Assembly (NCBI RefSeq): GCF_019097845.1
Contig: NZ_JAHRGM010000067.1
Span: forward strand, 62,001 to 126,000
Reading direction: 5' to 3'
Length of the DNA: 64,000 nt
Origin: Sphingobium sp. AS12
Lineage (GTDB): Bacteria > Pseudomonadota > Alphaproteobacteria > Sphingomonadales > Sphingomonadaceae
Positions 18,408-27,281 of this stretch are shown here, one piece after another. The first letter of the stretch is position 1, and each line of letters begins with the position of its first letter. A program made the position numbers and the translations under genes. Under the pieces are notes generated by a model that was given only the letters and a program-made list of their open reading frames with translations, ran no database searches and was not told the DNA's origin.

Positions 18408-19679
18408 ATGTTCGTAGAAACCGCACGAAACCTGTCCGACCTTCGTGGTAGTGCTCGCGCCATCGATGTGTCGATCGTCATGCCCTGCCTCAATGAAGCG
18501 ATCAGCCTGCCACACTGCATTACCAACGCCCGGCGTGCGTTGGACCTGATCGAGGCGCAGCATGGCCTGTTCGGCGAAATCGTGATTGCCGACAATGGCT
18601 CCACAGACGGTAGCCAGCGGTTGGCGACCGATATGGGCGCCCGCGTCGTGGCCGTTGATCAGCGCGGCTATGGCGCGGCGCTGATCGGTGGCTGCGAGGG
18701 TGCCTGGGGCCGCTATTTGCTGATGGGCGATGCCGATGGCAGCTATGACTTCACTGATGGGGTGGCGATGATCGGCGCGCTGCTGGGCGGCGCTGACCTG
18801 TGCATGGGATCGCGTTTCCAGGGCGGGATTGCGCCGGGTGCGATGCCGTGGAAAAACCGCTATATCGGCAATCCGGTGCTGACCGGGATCCTCAATCTCT
18901 TCTTCCGATCCGGCATAGACGATGCCCATTGCGGCCTTCGCGCGATCACCAAGGACGGCTTCATGACGCTCGGCCTGTCGGGCAGTGGCATGGAATTTGC
19001 CAGTGAAATGGTCATCAAGGCCAGTCTGCGCGACTTCACCATTGCCCAGGTTCCCGCCACCCTGTCGGTCGACCTGCGCAATCGCGCGCCGCACCTGCGC
19101 CCCTGGCGCGATGGCTGGCGGCATCTGCGCTATCTGCTGATGCTCAGCCCGACCTGGGTGTTCGGGGTTCCGGCCGCGCTGGCTATGGGGCTTTCGGCGC
19201 TGGTCCTGATCGTGGCGATGGGCTTCTGGCTTGGCATTTTTCAGGGTGAGACCCCGTTCGGTGTCAGCTGGTCGATCGCCAGCGGCTTTATCTTTGCCAC
19301 TGGCCATCTCGCCTTGTTAATGGCCGTGGCCAGCCACCTCCATGGCGTGACCAAGGGCTATCGTCGCCTGCGCCCTGCTGTCAGTCGGCTGGGATCGTTG
19401 CTCCATCTGGAAGGGATGTTGGCGCTGGGGCTGGCACAGATCGCCGCTTCGCTGGCCATTTTTGCCGCGACCGCCTGGTACTGGTCGAACCATGGTTTCG
19501 TCGCATTGCCCAACCCGCTTCCGCTCGTGCTGGCGGGGATGTTGGGCGCGACCGGCGCACAGACCATATTCGGGGGCTTTCTGCTTGCGATCATGGTTGG
19601 TCATGATGCGCGATTTGTTGCGACGGATCACGCGCCTGTAGCACCGGTCTCGCTACACAACGCCCGGATGGCGGCATGA
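18408..19679 (+). CDS. Family 2 glycosyltransferase, polyprenyl-phosphate mannose/glucose synthase-like
   Basis: A 423-residue protein with a GT2 domain: SIVMPCLNEAISLPHCI, EIVIADNGSTDGSQ, YLLMGDADGSYDF, and the downstream FRSGIDDAHCGLRAI. This pattern resembles dolichyl/polyprenyl-phosphate sugar synthases. Three to four membrane segments follow from about residue 255. It is co-transcribed with a GtrA-like gene through a 4-base overlap; GT2 plus GtrA is the usual pair for making and flipping a polyprenyl-phosphate-linked sugar. ATG 18408 is preferred over GTG 18402 because GAGG lies about eight bases before it. Confidence 0.85.
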   Translation: MFVETARNLSDLRGSARAIDVSIVMPCLNEAISLPHCITNARRALDLIEAQHGLFGEIVIADNGSTDGSQRLATDMGARVVAVDQRGYGAALIGGCEGAWGRYLLMGDADGSYDFTDGVAMIGALLGGADLCMGSRFQGGIAPGAMPWKNRYIGNPVLTGILNLFFRSGIDDAHCGLRAITKDGFMTLGLSGSGMEFASEMVIKASLRDFTIAQVPATLSVDLRNRAPHLRPWRDGWRHLRYLLMLSPTWVFGVPAALAMGLSALVLIVAMGFWLGIFQGETPFGVSWSIASGFIFATGHLALLMAVASHLHGVTKGYRRLRPAVSRLGSLLHLEGMLALGLAQIAASLAIFAATAWYWSNHGFVALPNPLPLVLAGMLGATGAQTIFGGFLLAIMVGHDARFVATDHAPVAPVSLHNARMAA

Positions 19680-20083
19680 ACACCGCGCTCCTCCGGCGCG
19701 GTCCGCGCTACATCATCATATCATTATTCTGTATGGGGCTGAGCAATCTGATCCTGATCAGTGTCGACCGTGCAGGACTATCTTATACTATCGGGGTGCT
19801 CAGCAGCGCGGCTATCCTCATTCCAGTGGGCTTCCTGTTGCAGGCGCGATTGACTTTCGCGACGCCCTGGTCATGGGACGCCTTTGGCCGATATGCCTTC
19901 GCCTTGCTGCTTAATATTCCATTGTCCTGGATTGCGTTGTTCCTGATCCACGACCTAGGCCGCATCGACATGCTCTGGTCGGCTCCCGCAGCCACCATCC
20001 TGCTATTTTTCTGGACATATTTGGTTAGCCACTGGGCATTGATTGCCCGTCCATCGACATCGCCTGAAGGGATACATCCATGA
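19676..20083 (+). CDS. GtrA family membrane protein
   Basis: A 135-residue protein with four membrane segments (IIISLFCMGLSNLILI, IGVLSSAAILIPVGFLLQ, YAFALLLNIPLSWIALFLI, TILLFFWTYLVSHWAL), the GtrA plan. Family members are thought to flip polyprenyl-phosphate-bound sugars for modification of surface glycans. It overlaps the GT2 gene by four bases and the next methyltransferase gene by four bases, which fits one operon that decorates or builds a glycan. Confidence 0.85.
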   Translation: MNTALLRRGPRYIIISLFCMGLSNLILISVDRAGLSYTIGVLSSAAILIPVGFLLQARLTFATPWSWDAFGRYAFALLLNIPLSWIALFLIHDLGRIDMLWSAPAATILLFFWTYLVSHWALIARPSTSPEGIHP

Positions 20084-20925
20084 TTGCCAGCCATGATCTG
20101 CTTGCTGAATTTGTCGCCCGTTACCCTGCACAACCCGCCACTGCGTTTTGGCGCGGGATCGAAATCGAACAACTGGCACGCATTTTTGATTCCGCAGGCG
20201 TTGGGCTGGATCTTGGTTGCGGTGACGGCATCCTGACCGACATATTGTTCAAGCGCATAGGGATGACGCCGAATTTGATCGGTGTTGATATCGATCCGCT
20301 CGAAACCGAAGCAGCGGCTTCCTATGCTTTCTATGACCGTATCCACACCTGCGCGGCGCAGGCGATCCCTGAACCGGACGCGAGTATCGACTATGTCATT
20401 TCCAACTCGGTGCTGGAACATATCCCAGACCTGGAAGGTGTGATCGCCGAAGTAGGTCGGGTTCTAAAGCCCGGTGGACGCTTTTACTTCACAGTCCCTG
20501 CGCCCGGGTTTCACCAAAATCTTCGTGGCAGCATTGTTCCGGGCATTTCGCGCGAACGCTATCTCGATGATCTCGACAAGCGTTTGGCGCATTTTCACTA
20601 TCTGTCGGCGCTGGATTGGCATGATATGGCTGGCCGCCATGGTTTGGCGGTCGACAATGCGTCAGGATATCTCGACCAGACTGAAACCCGTCGCTGGGAA
20701 AATCTGTCGCGGGTGACAGGCGGTCTGCTCCATAGCCTCAGCTTTGGGCGGAGCCGTCCGATTGAAATTCAGCGCGCGCTCAAAATTCGCGATCTTCAAA
20801 ACCGGATGGCTTTGCCTGCGTCGCTGGCATCAGGCATCGCGAAAATGATTGCGACAGATGGGGAGCCGGATCAGTCGAGTGCGCAGTCCTGCTTGCTCGT
20901 TGTGGGTCATCGACCGCGCGATTGA
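20080..20925 (+). CDS. Class I SAM-dependent methyltransferase
   Basis: A 281-residue protein with the SAM-binding loop VGLDLGCGDGILTD, NLIGVDIDPLETE, the YVISNSVLEHIPDLEGVI motif and VLKPGGRFYFTVPAPG, typical of type 11 methyltransferases. The long C-terminal part (HYLSALDWHDMAGRHG onward) is not diagnostic. It is the last gene of the GT2-GtrA operon, so a lipid- or sugar-linked substrate is plausible. Its 3' end overlaps the convergent GT4 gene by 19 bases. Confidence 0.82.
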   Translation: MIASHDLLAEFVARYPAQPATAFWRGIEIEQLARIFDSAGVGLDLGCGDGILTDILFKRIGMTPNLIGVDIDPLETEAAASYAFYDRIHTCAAQAIPEPDASIDYVISNSVLEHIPDLEGVIAEVGRVLKPGGRFYFTVPAPGFHQNLRGSIVPGISRERYLDDLDKRLAHFHYLSALDWHDMAGRHGLAVDNASGYLDQTETRRWENLSRVTGGLLHSLSFGRSRPIEIQRALKIRDLQNRMALPASLASGIAKMIATDGEPDQSSAQSCLLVVGHRPRD

Positions 20926-22073
20926 TCGCTATAGCTTGCCGCCACCGCTTTAATCGAACTTTCGACCGAAAGCCGCTCTGTATTGGCGGCGAACCATGCG
21001 GACACGGAATGGCGCGCGGCGTCGCCTTCGCTATGAATACGGAGGATCGCCGCCGCTAATGCTTCTGGCGTTGCTGGATCGGCGATACGGCCGTTGATCC
21101 CGTCCTCAACCAGTTCGACTGCCGCATTGTCCGCACCTATGACGACGATGGCGGGGACGCCGCGGGCGGATGCTTCCACGACGACCAGCCCATAGCCTTC
21201 GCGTTCGGACGGCTGGACGATGCACAGCGCCTGACGCATCGCTTGGTCCAGCACCTCGGCGGTGACGAAGCCGGGCATCGTGATGGCGTCGGCCAGACCC
21301 AGCGCCGCGATCTGCGCCTCGACAGTCGCACGTTCCGGGCCGTTGCCGAACAGGATCGCGCGCAGGTCCGGCACACTGCGACGTGCGATGGCCAGCGCAT
21401 CGACCAGCAGTGACACACGCTTTTCGGCGATCATCCGGCCGGCATAGACGACCGTAGGCGGCGTGCTTGCGGGCTGGCGCTGCCCTTCCGGCACGGCTTG
21501 GGCCAGGCCCGCCAGATAGGAGATCGTCCCGCGCAGCCCCAGATCGCGCAGCCGCGCTTCATGCAGGCGACTGAACACATGCGCGCGCTGCCGGACCTTT
21601 ACGCAAAGATGCTGGACGGTCCAGCCGACCCAGCCCACCCTACCCAGATAGTCGCGCCAATAGTCCCGGCTCCATATTTCGAACCAATCGCAGACAATGC
21701 GATAGCGGCCGAAAGGCCGTGCTGCCCATGCAGCCAGCAAGGCGAAATAGGGGAAGGAGCAGAGGTGGACGACGTCATAGTGTCGTCCATGCTGAACGAG
21801 ATGGGCGAGTACGCCCAGGCCAAAGCGCAGCGGCGGCGCGATCCGTCTTTTGCCGTCGTTGTAGAGCGACATCCGCGGGGCGACGGCGATGACATTTATG
21901 CCAGGCAGGTCAGGCTCTGCGTCGGCGTCCCACTGGGTCAACGTCAAATAGGTAACTCGGTGGCCGTCTGCTGCCAGTCGCTCTGCCAGCGACCGATACC
22001 AGCGTTCGGCTCCACCGATCGTCCAGGGGAAAAGGCAATCATAGACTATGCAGATATGGCGCGGCTCCTTCAT
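20907..22073 (-). CDS. Family 4 glycosyltransferase
   Basis: A 388-residue GT-B retaining glycosyltransferase. N-terminal: CIVYDCLFPWTIGGAERWYR (acceptor-side glycine loop). C-terminal: VVYAGRMIAEKRVSLLVDAL, ILFGNGPERATVEAQI, ITMPGFVTAEVLDQAM and the nucleotide-phosphate motif CIVQPSEREGYGLVVVEASA, an intact E-x7-E. ATG 22073 forms a 4-base ATGA overlap with the GT-C-like gene, so the two are coupled. It converges on, and overlaps, the methyltransferase gene at 20925. Confidence 0.9.
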   Translation of the reverse strand: MKEPRHICIVYDCLFPWTIGGAERWYRSLAERLAADGHRVTYLTLTQWDADAEPDLPGINVIAVAPRMSLYNDGKRRIAPPLRFGLGVLAHLVQHGRHYDVVHLCSFPYFALLAAWAARPFGRYRIVCDWFEIWSRDYWRDYLGRVGWVGWTVQHLCVKVRQRAHVFSRLHEARLRDLGLRGTISYLAGLAQAVPEGQRQPASTPPTVVYAGRMIAEKRVSLLVDALAIARRSVPDLRAILFGNGPERATVEAQIAALGLADAITMPGFVTAEVLDQAMRQALCIVQPSEREGYGLVVVEASARGVPAIVVIGADNAAVELVEDGINGRIADPATPEALAAAILRIHSEGDAARHSVSAWFAANTERLSVESSIKAVAASYSDQSRGR

Positions 22074-23803
22074 GGTCGTGGCGCTTTCGCCATAGCGCAT
22101 TGGGTCTGCAACGCGCGGAAATGAGATTGATCGCCCGGCTGCGCGTCGATCATCTGCCGGATCGGCGCCAGCTTGTCCGCGCCGACGAAGGCGATGCTGC
22201 GCGTGCGACACAGGGCCACCATCTGCTCCAACGTCAGGCTGCCCGCCAATAGTCGGATGGGGCGGTTGGACAGGTCCGCCCGATTGAACACCAGATCGCT
22301 GCCGAAGGCGACGGCACCTTCATCCACCACCACAATATCTTCTGGCATCCGGTCGATTGCTGTCGATAGCTGTGCATAGGGGATCGTCAACCGCGTAGCC
22401 ATCCAGCCATGCAGCGGCAGCAGCAACAGGAAGGTCGCGGCGTTGCTCCAGACCCACATCCGTTCTCCCGGCCAGCGCCCTTGCAGGCTATGCCAACCCT
22501 GTGCGCCCAGCAGGCACAGGCTGCCGATCACACCGTGCAGGTAGCGATAGCCCCAGCCATGACCCTGAAAGGCCAGCAGCAAGCCGATCACGCCGATATG
22601 CAGCAATATCCCCGCGAGCAGCGGCCGCACAATTGGCGCGCGCCAGGCAAGGCGGATGCCAGCCACCGCCAGCGGCAGCGCCAGAAGATGCTGCCAGGCG
22701 ACGAAGCGCAACAGGTTCATCGCCATCAGCCAAAGGCTGACCGGACCAAGATCGCGCAGCATGGCGAGGAGGCGATCGACATAGCCGAGCCGGTCGCCGG
22801 TTGCGGATATCACCTGCATCGGCCCGCCCGCCCAGGTCGCGGCAAGGTGCGGCCAACTCAGCCAAAACAGGCCAATCGCCAGATAGGCTGCGCCATAGCT
22901 CAGCGCTGGACGCCAGCGGCGCTGCGCGACCAAGGCGATCAGGAACGGCAACACGAACAAGGGGTGAAAGAGCGGCTGGTGCAGCCCTGTCGCGAGAAAG
23001 CCGACAAGGACCGCGCCCGCATGGCTCCACGCCCCGCCGCGCAGGAACAGTGCCAGCCACAACAGATTGAGCGCAAGATGCGCCGCCATAGCGTGCGCGG
23101 TCATGCCCTGAATGACGACCTGTGACGATCCGGCGTAGAGCAGCAATGCAACCCCGCGCGCACCTGCATCGTCAGGCCACAGTCGCACCGCGATCCGCCA
23201 GAGTGCCAGAGCGCCGATTGCGGTGAACAGCGGACTGGTAAGCCCCTCATCGCCCAATGTCGCCAGCAAGGCGCGCGCCGCCGCGTTGACCGGCAGATAG
23301 GCCGAAACCCACGCCTGCCGGTCGGCGATCGGAAGGATGAAAAACTGGTTGAGCGCATCTGCCATTGGCCGCCAGTCGGGCGCAATCGGCCAGTTGAGTC
23401 GCCCGGCGGCAAAGATGGTCGCATCGAAACTTGCCATCTGTTCGTCGCGGGTCAAGTCATAGCCTGCCAGCAGCCAATGTTGTCCCACCCGGCATATGAA
23501 TAGCAGGCCAAGCGCCATCAGCCACGGCCGCTGCGCTAGTGCCGCCGTCCAGGCCGACCGCGAAGCCTGACCGGGCACCGGCCCGAAACGGAGCAAGAGC
23601 GCGACGGCGAGTGTTACGACCAGATCCTGCCGCACGAACAGGAAGGCACTGAACTGCCTTTTGTCATGCACCGGATCGATCAGTACACCGACCATGGCAA
23701 TTGCGAGCAGCAGGCCAAGCCCGACAGGCAGCCACAGCGCGGCCCGCAGCCCCCATTGCGCAACCGCTGCATCCTCAACCCGGTCATTGCCGCCCAACGC
23801 CAT
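22070..23803 (-). CDS. Multi-pass membrane protein, GT-C glycosyltransferase-like (copy 2)
   Basis: A 577-residue paralogue of the protein at 7147-8889: about ten membrane segments, LTRDEQ (R119-D120-E121) in the first large loop, SAYLPVNAAARAL, GSSQVVIQGMTAHAMAAHLA, the GLHQPLFHPLFVLPF block, GHGWGYRYLHGVIGSLCL, and a soluble C-terminal domain with SLTLEQMVALC. The acidic DE in the first loop again suggests a GT-C enzyme that uses polyprenyl-phosphate sugars (inference; no named family recognised). It is coupled to the GT4 gene downstream. The upstream arfB stop is one base before its ATG, so it may share that transcript. Confidence 0.7.
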   Translation of the reverse strand: MALGGNDRVEDAAVAQWGLRAALWLPVGLGLLLAIAMVGVLIDPVHDKRQFSAFLFVRQDLVVTLAVALLLRFGPVPGQASRSAWTAALAQRPWLMALGLLFICRVGQHWLLAGYDLTRDEQMASFDATIFAAGRLNWPIAPDWRPMADALNQFFILPIADRQAWVSAYLPVNAAARALLATLGDEGLTSPLFTAIGALALWRIAVRLWPDDAGARGVALLLYAGSSQVVIQGMTAHAMAAHLALNLLWLALFLRGGAWSHAGAVLVGFLATGLHQPLFHPLFVLPFLIALVAQRRWRPALSYGAAYLAIGLFWLSWPHLAATWAGGPMQVISATGDRLGYVDRLLAMLRDLGPVSLWLMAMNLLRFVAWQHLLALPLAVAGIRLAWRAPIVRPLLAGILLHIGVIGLLLAFQGHGWGYRYLHGVIGSLCLLGAQGWHSLQGRWPGERMWVWSNAATFLLLLPLHGWMATRLTIPYAQLSTAIDRMPEDIVVVDEGAVAFGSDLVFNRADLSNRPIRLLAGSLTLEQMVALCRTRSIAFVGADKLAPIRQMIDAQPGDQSHFRALQTQCAMAKAPRP

Positions 23804-23804
23804 C

Positions 23805-24230
23805 CTACTCCACCCGCACCTTGCCGCGCCCCTGCTTGACGGTCGCGCGCTTCACCTTGCCCTCTACCCGGCGTTTTTGCGAGGCTTTGGTGGGTTTGGT
23901 CGGGCGGCGTTTTTTGGGGACGATGGTGGCTTCGCGGATCAGGGCTATCAGGCGGTCGCGGACATCCTGCCGGTTGAGCAGTTGCGACCGTGCGCCTTCG
24001 CTGCGCAGGATCAGTATGCCCTCGCGCGTCATCCGCGATCCGGCAAGGTCTGCCAGCCTGTTTTTCACCGCGTCAGGCAGACCGGGCGAGTTGGCGACGT
24101 CGAAGCGCAGCAGCACGGCGCTGTCGGTCGTGTTGACATGCTGGCCGCCCGGACCCGACGCGCGGGTATAGGTTTCGACAATCTCGTCGCTATCAATGGT
24201 GATCGAGCGGGTGATGGCGATGGCGACCAT
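23805..24230 (-). CDS. arfB: Alternative ribosome-rescue factor, peptidyl-tRNA hydrolase ArfB
   Basis: A 141-residue release-factor-like protein that frees ribosomes stalled without a stop codon. The catalytic GGQ is at residues 28-30 in YTRASGPGGQHVNTTDSAV, followed by LLRFDV and the LRSEGARSQLLNRQDV motif. A basic, disordered C-terminal tail (KKRRPTKPTKASQKRRVEGK) is the part that enters the empty mRNA channel. Length and motifs are standard for the family. Confidence 0.93.
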   Translation of the reverse strand: MVAIAITRSITIDSDEIVETYTRASGPGGQHVNTTDSAVLLRFDVANSPGLPDAVKNRLADLAGSRMTREGILILRSEGARSQLLNRQDVRDRLIALIREATIVPKKRRPTKPTKASQKRRVEGKVKRATVKQGRGKVRVE

Positions 24231-24260
24231 GGCGCGACTGTATTCGCTCGACCGCGCCGG

Positions 24261-24938
24261 TCAAAGCCCGGCTTCGTCCAGCAGCGCTTGCCCGAATCCG
24301 GCGTTGGCAAAGGTAGCGGGCAGGGGAGCGGTCGCCTCGGCGGCTGGCTTGTCGCCGCGCGCGATGCTGAGGAAACGGCTGTGCAGCAGCATCGGTACGC
24401 CCCCTTCGCCATAGACAGGATCGCCGACGATGCCGAAGCCGAGGCCATGCAGCGCATGGACGCGAATCTGGTGGGTGCGCCCGGTCTGGGGCGTGAAGGC
24501 GATCAATGCGCGCCCGTCCTTCTCCGCGACCTTGCGCCAATGGGTGACGGCGACCTTGCCCGCCTTGGCCGGGATCATGCGCCAGCCTTCGCTCGCGCTG
24601 CTGATCTTGGAGAGGGACAGTTCGATCGTGCCGCTTTCTTCGGCTGGCAGGCCGTCAACGACCGCGACATAGCGCTTGGCGACCGTTCCTGCCTCGAACG
24701 CACCGGCGAAGCGCTTGTGCGCCTTGGGATTGCGGGCGAGCAGCAGGCAGCCGCTCGTGTCGCGGTCCAGCCGGTGGACCGGCAGCGGCCAGCGCGCGAA
24801 GCCGAAGGTCAGCGATTGCAGGTGATTTTCGAGCGCGATCGAGCCGTCGCGCGGGGCATCGACCGGCAGGCCGGCTGGCTTGTCGAGAATGATGGCCTCG
24901 CCATCGATGAAGAGGACATGGTCGGTAAGCAGGGCCAA
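24261..24938 (-). CDS. RluA-family RNA pseudouridine synthase
   Basis: A 225-residue pseudouridine synthase without an S4 domain. The catalytic aspartate is D58 in VHRLDRDTSGCLLLA; AILDKPAGLPV-like motif I (IILDKPAGLPVDAP), KRYVAVVDG, and TGRTHQIRVHALHGLGFGIV (motif III) are present. The absence of S4 and the short length resemble the tRNA-type RluA/TruC subgroup, but the exact uridine target cannot be read from sequence. It is upstream of arfB on the same strand, with a 30-base gap. Confidence 0.88.
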   Translation of the reverse strand: MALLTDHVLFIDGEAIILDKPAGLPVDAPRDGSIALENHLQSLTFGFARWPLPVHRLDRDTSGCLLLARNPKAHKRFAGAFEAGTVAKRYVAVVDGLPAEESGTIELSLSKISSASEGWRMIPAKAGKVAVTHWRKVAEKDGRALIAFTPQTGRTHQIRVHALHGLGFGIVGDPVYGEGGVPMLLHSRFLSIARGDKPAAEATAPLPATFANAGFGQALLDEAGL

Positions 24939-25004
24939 GGGATAGGGGTCCGATCAGGAAACAGGGCTGGGGCGCATTGACGCGCGCGTCCTGTCCTATA
25001 GGGC

Positions 25005-25970
25005 GTGGAGGCGATGGATCATAGGGGGGCGATCGATAAGGAAGCGGGCGACCGGCTCGATTGGGTCGATGTCGCGCGCGGTATCGGCATCCTTGCCGTC
25101 GTTGTCGGCCATGTGTGGACGCGCGGGCCGCTGCGCGATGCGCTCTACAGCTTTCACATGCCGCTGTTTTTCATATTGTCGGGGATGCTGTCGCGACCGC
25201 AGCCGGTGGGGCGTTTCACCCTGCGCCAGCTGACCAGCCAGATGCGACCCTATGCGATTTTCCTGACGCTGTTGATCGTCGCGGACCAGATGATCGAACC
25301 GCTGAAGGGCGGGCGGCCGATCTTTCACCAATGGCCGGGCGATCTGCTGCCTATCCTGCTCGGCGGTTTCTGGCTGCGCGGGCCTTATACGATTTTCTGG
25401 TTCGTCCCCTGCCTGATGGTCGCGCGCATCCTGTTCAACATCGCGCTATGCCGATGGCCCGATCCGTTCGACCGACGCTGGCCGCTGTTGCTGGTTCCGG
25501 TGACGGGGGCGGCTTATGCGCTGGGCTGGATGATGCAGGCGTCGCCGCTGGGGTTGCTTGCCGTGCCGATGGCGTTCGTGTTGCTCTGGATCGGTGCGGC
25601 GTGGGCGCGAGTCGGCTGGCGCAATGTCATGATCGTGCCGCTGGCGCTGCTGTCGTTGGCGGGCTTGGCAGGGTGGTTTCCAACGCTCAACATGAAGGTC
25701 GCCGATTATGGCTGGCCGCTATTGTCGATCGGGTCGGCGATAGCGACCTCGCTGCTGATCGTTGCGATCGCCCGTCGGGTCGCGTGTTTCGCACCGCTGG
25801 CGTCGCTGGGCCGTGCGTCGCTGGTCATCATGTATCTGCATGTGGCGTTCATCCACTATCTCTCGCCCTATATGGGCAAAATGTGGTTGCTGGCGATTGC
25901 GCTGATCGTGCCATATCTGCTGTGGCGGGTCATCGGTGCCTGTCCTCCGGCAAAGCGCATTCTGCTGTAG
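25005..25970 (+). CDS. Acyltransferase 3 family membrane protein
   Basis: A 321-residue integral-membrane O-acyltransferase (OafA/NodX type) with about ten membrane segments. It opens with RLDWVDVARGIGILAVVVGH, in which the motif histidine is present, and FHMPLFFILSGMLSR follows, both signatures of the family. Such proteins acetylate or succinylate surface polysaccharides, which suits the neighbouring glycan loci. GTG 25005 and ATG 25014 are both possible starts; GGAGG at 25007-25011 is too near the ATG to decide. Confidence 0.87.
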   Translation: MEAMDHRGAIDKEAGDRLDWVDVARGIGILAVVVGHVWTRGPLRDALYSFHMPLFFILSGMLSRPQPVGRFTLRQLTSQMRPYAIFLTLLIVADQMIEPLKGGRPIFHQWPGDLLPILLGGFWLRGPYTIFWFVPCLMVARILFNIALCRWPDPFDRRWPLLLVPVTGAAYALGWMMQASPLGLLAVPMAFVLLWIGAAWARVGWRNVMIVPLALLSLAGLAGWFPTLNMKVADYGWPLLSIGSAIATSLLIVAIARRVACFAPLASLGRASLVIMYLHVAFIHYLSPYMGKMWLLAIALIVPYLLWRVIGACPPAKRILL

Positions 25971-25991
25971 TTGGAGGCATATTGCCCCGCG

Positions 25992-26066
25992 TCCGTTCGT
26001 TTCGAGCGAAGTCGAGAAACGCTGGCGCTGCGTTACAGTTTCTCGACTTCGCTCGAAACGAACGGA
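25992..26066. repeat. 29-bp perfect inverted repeat, type C (copy 1)
   Basis: The left arm 25992-26020 (TCCGTTCGTTTCGAGCGAAG then TCGAGAAAC) is exactly complementary to the right arm 26038-26066, with a 17-base loop. It lies between the convergent acyltransferase and aguB genes. Another copy with the same arm sequence is at 55891-55962. It could act as a bidirectional terminator or a REP-like element. Confidence 0.85.
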
Positions 26067-26103
26067 TGTTGGTGCTTCAGCCTAAAATCGCCGTCAGTCT
26101 CGT

Positions 26104-26952
26104 TCAGATATCCTGCGCGATCCGCCCGTAAAGGTCGGGGCGCCGGTCGCGAAAGAAGCCCATGCCCGCGCGGTGGGTACGCGCCGCCGCCAGATCGAGC
26201 GTCGCCACCAGCGCGCCCAGATCCTTGGCGTCGGCTTCGGCGGCGAAATCGCCCCACTGGTCGCTGATGAAGCTGTGGCCGTAGAAGGACTGGCCATCCT
26301 CCTCACCGATGCGGTTGGCGGCGATCACTGGCATACAGTTGGACACGGCATGGCCGATCATCGCCCGCCGCCACATGCGGCTGGTATCGAGGTCCGCATC
26401 ATAGGGTTCGGAGCCGATCGCGGTCGGGTAGAACAGCATTTCCGCGCCCATCAGAGCCATTACCCGCGCACATTCGGGATACCATTGGTCCCAGCAGATG
26501 CCGACGCCGATCGTGCCATATCGGGTCGGCCACACCTTGAAGCCCGTATTGCCGGGGCGGAAATAATATTTCTCCTCATAACCCGGTCCGTCGGGAATAT
26601 GGCTCTTGCGATAGACGCCCATAATCTCGCCCTGATCGTCGATCATCGCGAGCGAATTATAATGATGCTGCCCGTCGCGCTCGAAAAAGCTGGTCGGGAT
26701 ATAGACGCCCAGATCCTTGGCCAGCTTGCGCATTTCCTGCACGGCGGGATGCTCGTCCACCGGCTGCGCCCGCGCGAACAAAGCCTCATCCTCGACCCGG
26801 CAGAAATAGGGGCCTTCGAACAGTTCGGGCGGCAGGATGATCTTCGCCCCGCGCGCGGCGGCCTTGGCCACATGGGTAGCGACGCGGGCGATATTCTCGC
26901 TCATGTCGTCGGTGAAAGCGAGTTGGAGCGCGGCAACGGTTACTTTCGTCAT
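26104..26952 (-). CDS. aguB: N-carbamoylputrescine amidase
   Basis: A nitrilase-superfamily hydrolase, 282 residues, turning N-carbamoylputrescine into putrescine, CO2 and ammonia. The catalytic triad is visible: E43 (ILPPELFEGPYF), K116 (YRKSHIPDGPGY) and C153 (GICWDQWYPECARVM). The EEKYYFRPGNTGF stretch is typical of the subfamily. It is the last gene of a tightly coupled three-gene unit with a TonB-C-like protein and agmatine deiminase, each joined by ATGA overlaps. Confidence 0.94.
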   Translation of the reverse strand: MTKVTVAALQLAFTDDMSENIARVATHVAKAAARGAKIILPPELFEGPYFCRVEDEALFARAQPVDEHPAVQEMRKLAKDLGVYIPTSFFERDGQHHYNSLAMIDDQGEIMGVYRKSHIPDGPGYEEKYYFRPGNTGFKVWPTRYGTIGVGICWDQWYPECARVMALMGAEMLFYPTAIGSEPYDADLDTSRMWRRAMIGHAVSNCMPVIAANRIGEEDGQSFYGHSFISDQWGDFAAEADAKDLGALVATLDLAAARTHRAGMGFFRDRRPDLYGRIAQDI

Positions 26953-27281
26953 TGCGGAATTCTCCAGACAAGGCGGCTTTCGTAGACATCTTCCATCGGC
27001 TCACCTTTTGCGTTTCGGGCTGGTTTAAAACGAGCGCGCTTCATTATTATCTTGCAGGCCGTATCGTCTAAATCTTGTGAACCAGAACTCTGTGTGACGG
27101 TGCAATTCTTCGCTACGCCATCAGCGCCTATGGCGACTTTGAAATGCACACCCTCTTCGCGTTCCTCTTTTAAGGCTCGCTTCGGATAATCTTCGGTGGA
27201 GACCCGACCACTTTGGGGAATTGCACCGGAGGAGAAGCAGCTCAGGATTGCGATAAGAGGGAGGCAGACTTTCAGTCTCAT
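26949..27281 (-). CDS. Small exported protein with a stand-alone TonB C-terminal-like domain
   Basis: A 110-residue protein: a hydrophobic export or lipoprotein-like N terminus (VCLPLIAILSCFSSG), a short acidic-basic segment, then a TonB_C-like fold (FKVAIGADGVAKNCTVTQSS, a LDDTACKIIMKRARFKPARN block and a final ESRLVWRIP strand). There is no long membrane anchor or proline-rich spacer, so it is not a complete energy transducer. It overlaps aguA and aguB by four bases on each side, placing it firmly in the putrescine operon; a role there is unknown. Similar small 'energy transducer TonB' proteins are common in sphingomonads. Confidence 0.75.
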   Translation of the reverse strand: MRLKVCLPLIAILSCFSSGAIPQSGRVSTEDYPKRALKEEREEGVHFKVAIGADGVAKNCTVTQSSGSQDLDDTACKIIMKRARFKPARNAKGEPMEDVYESRLVWRIPQ

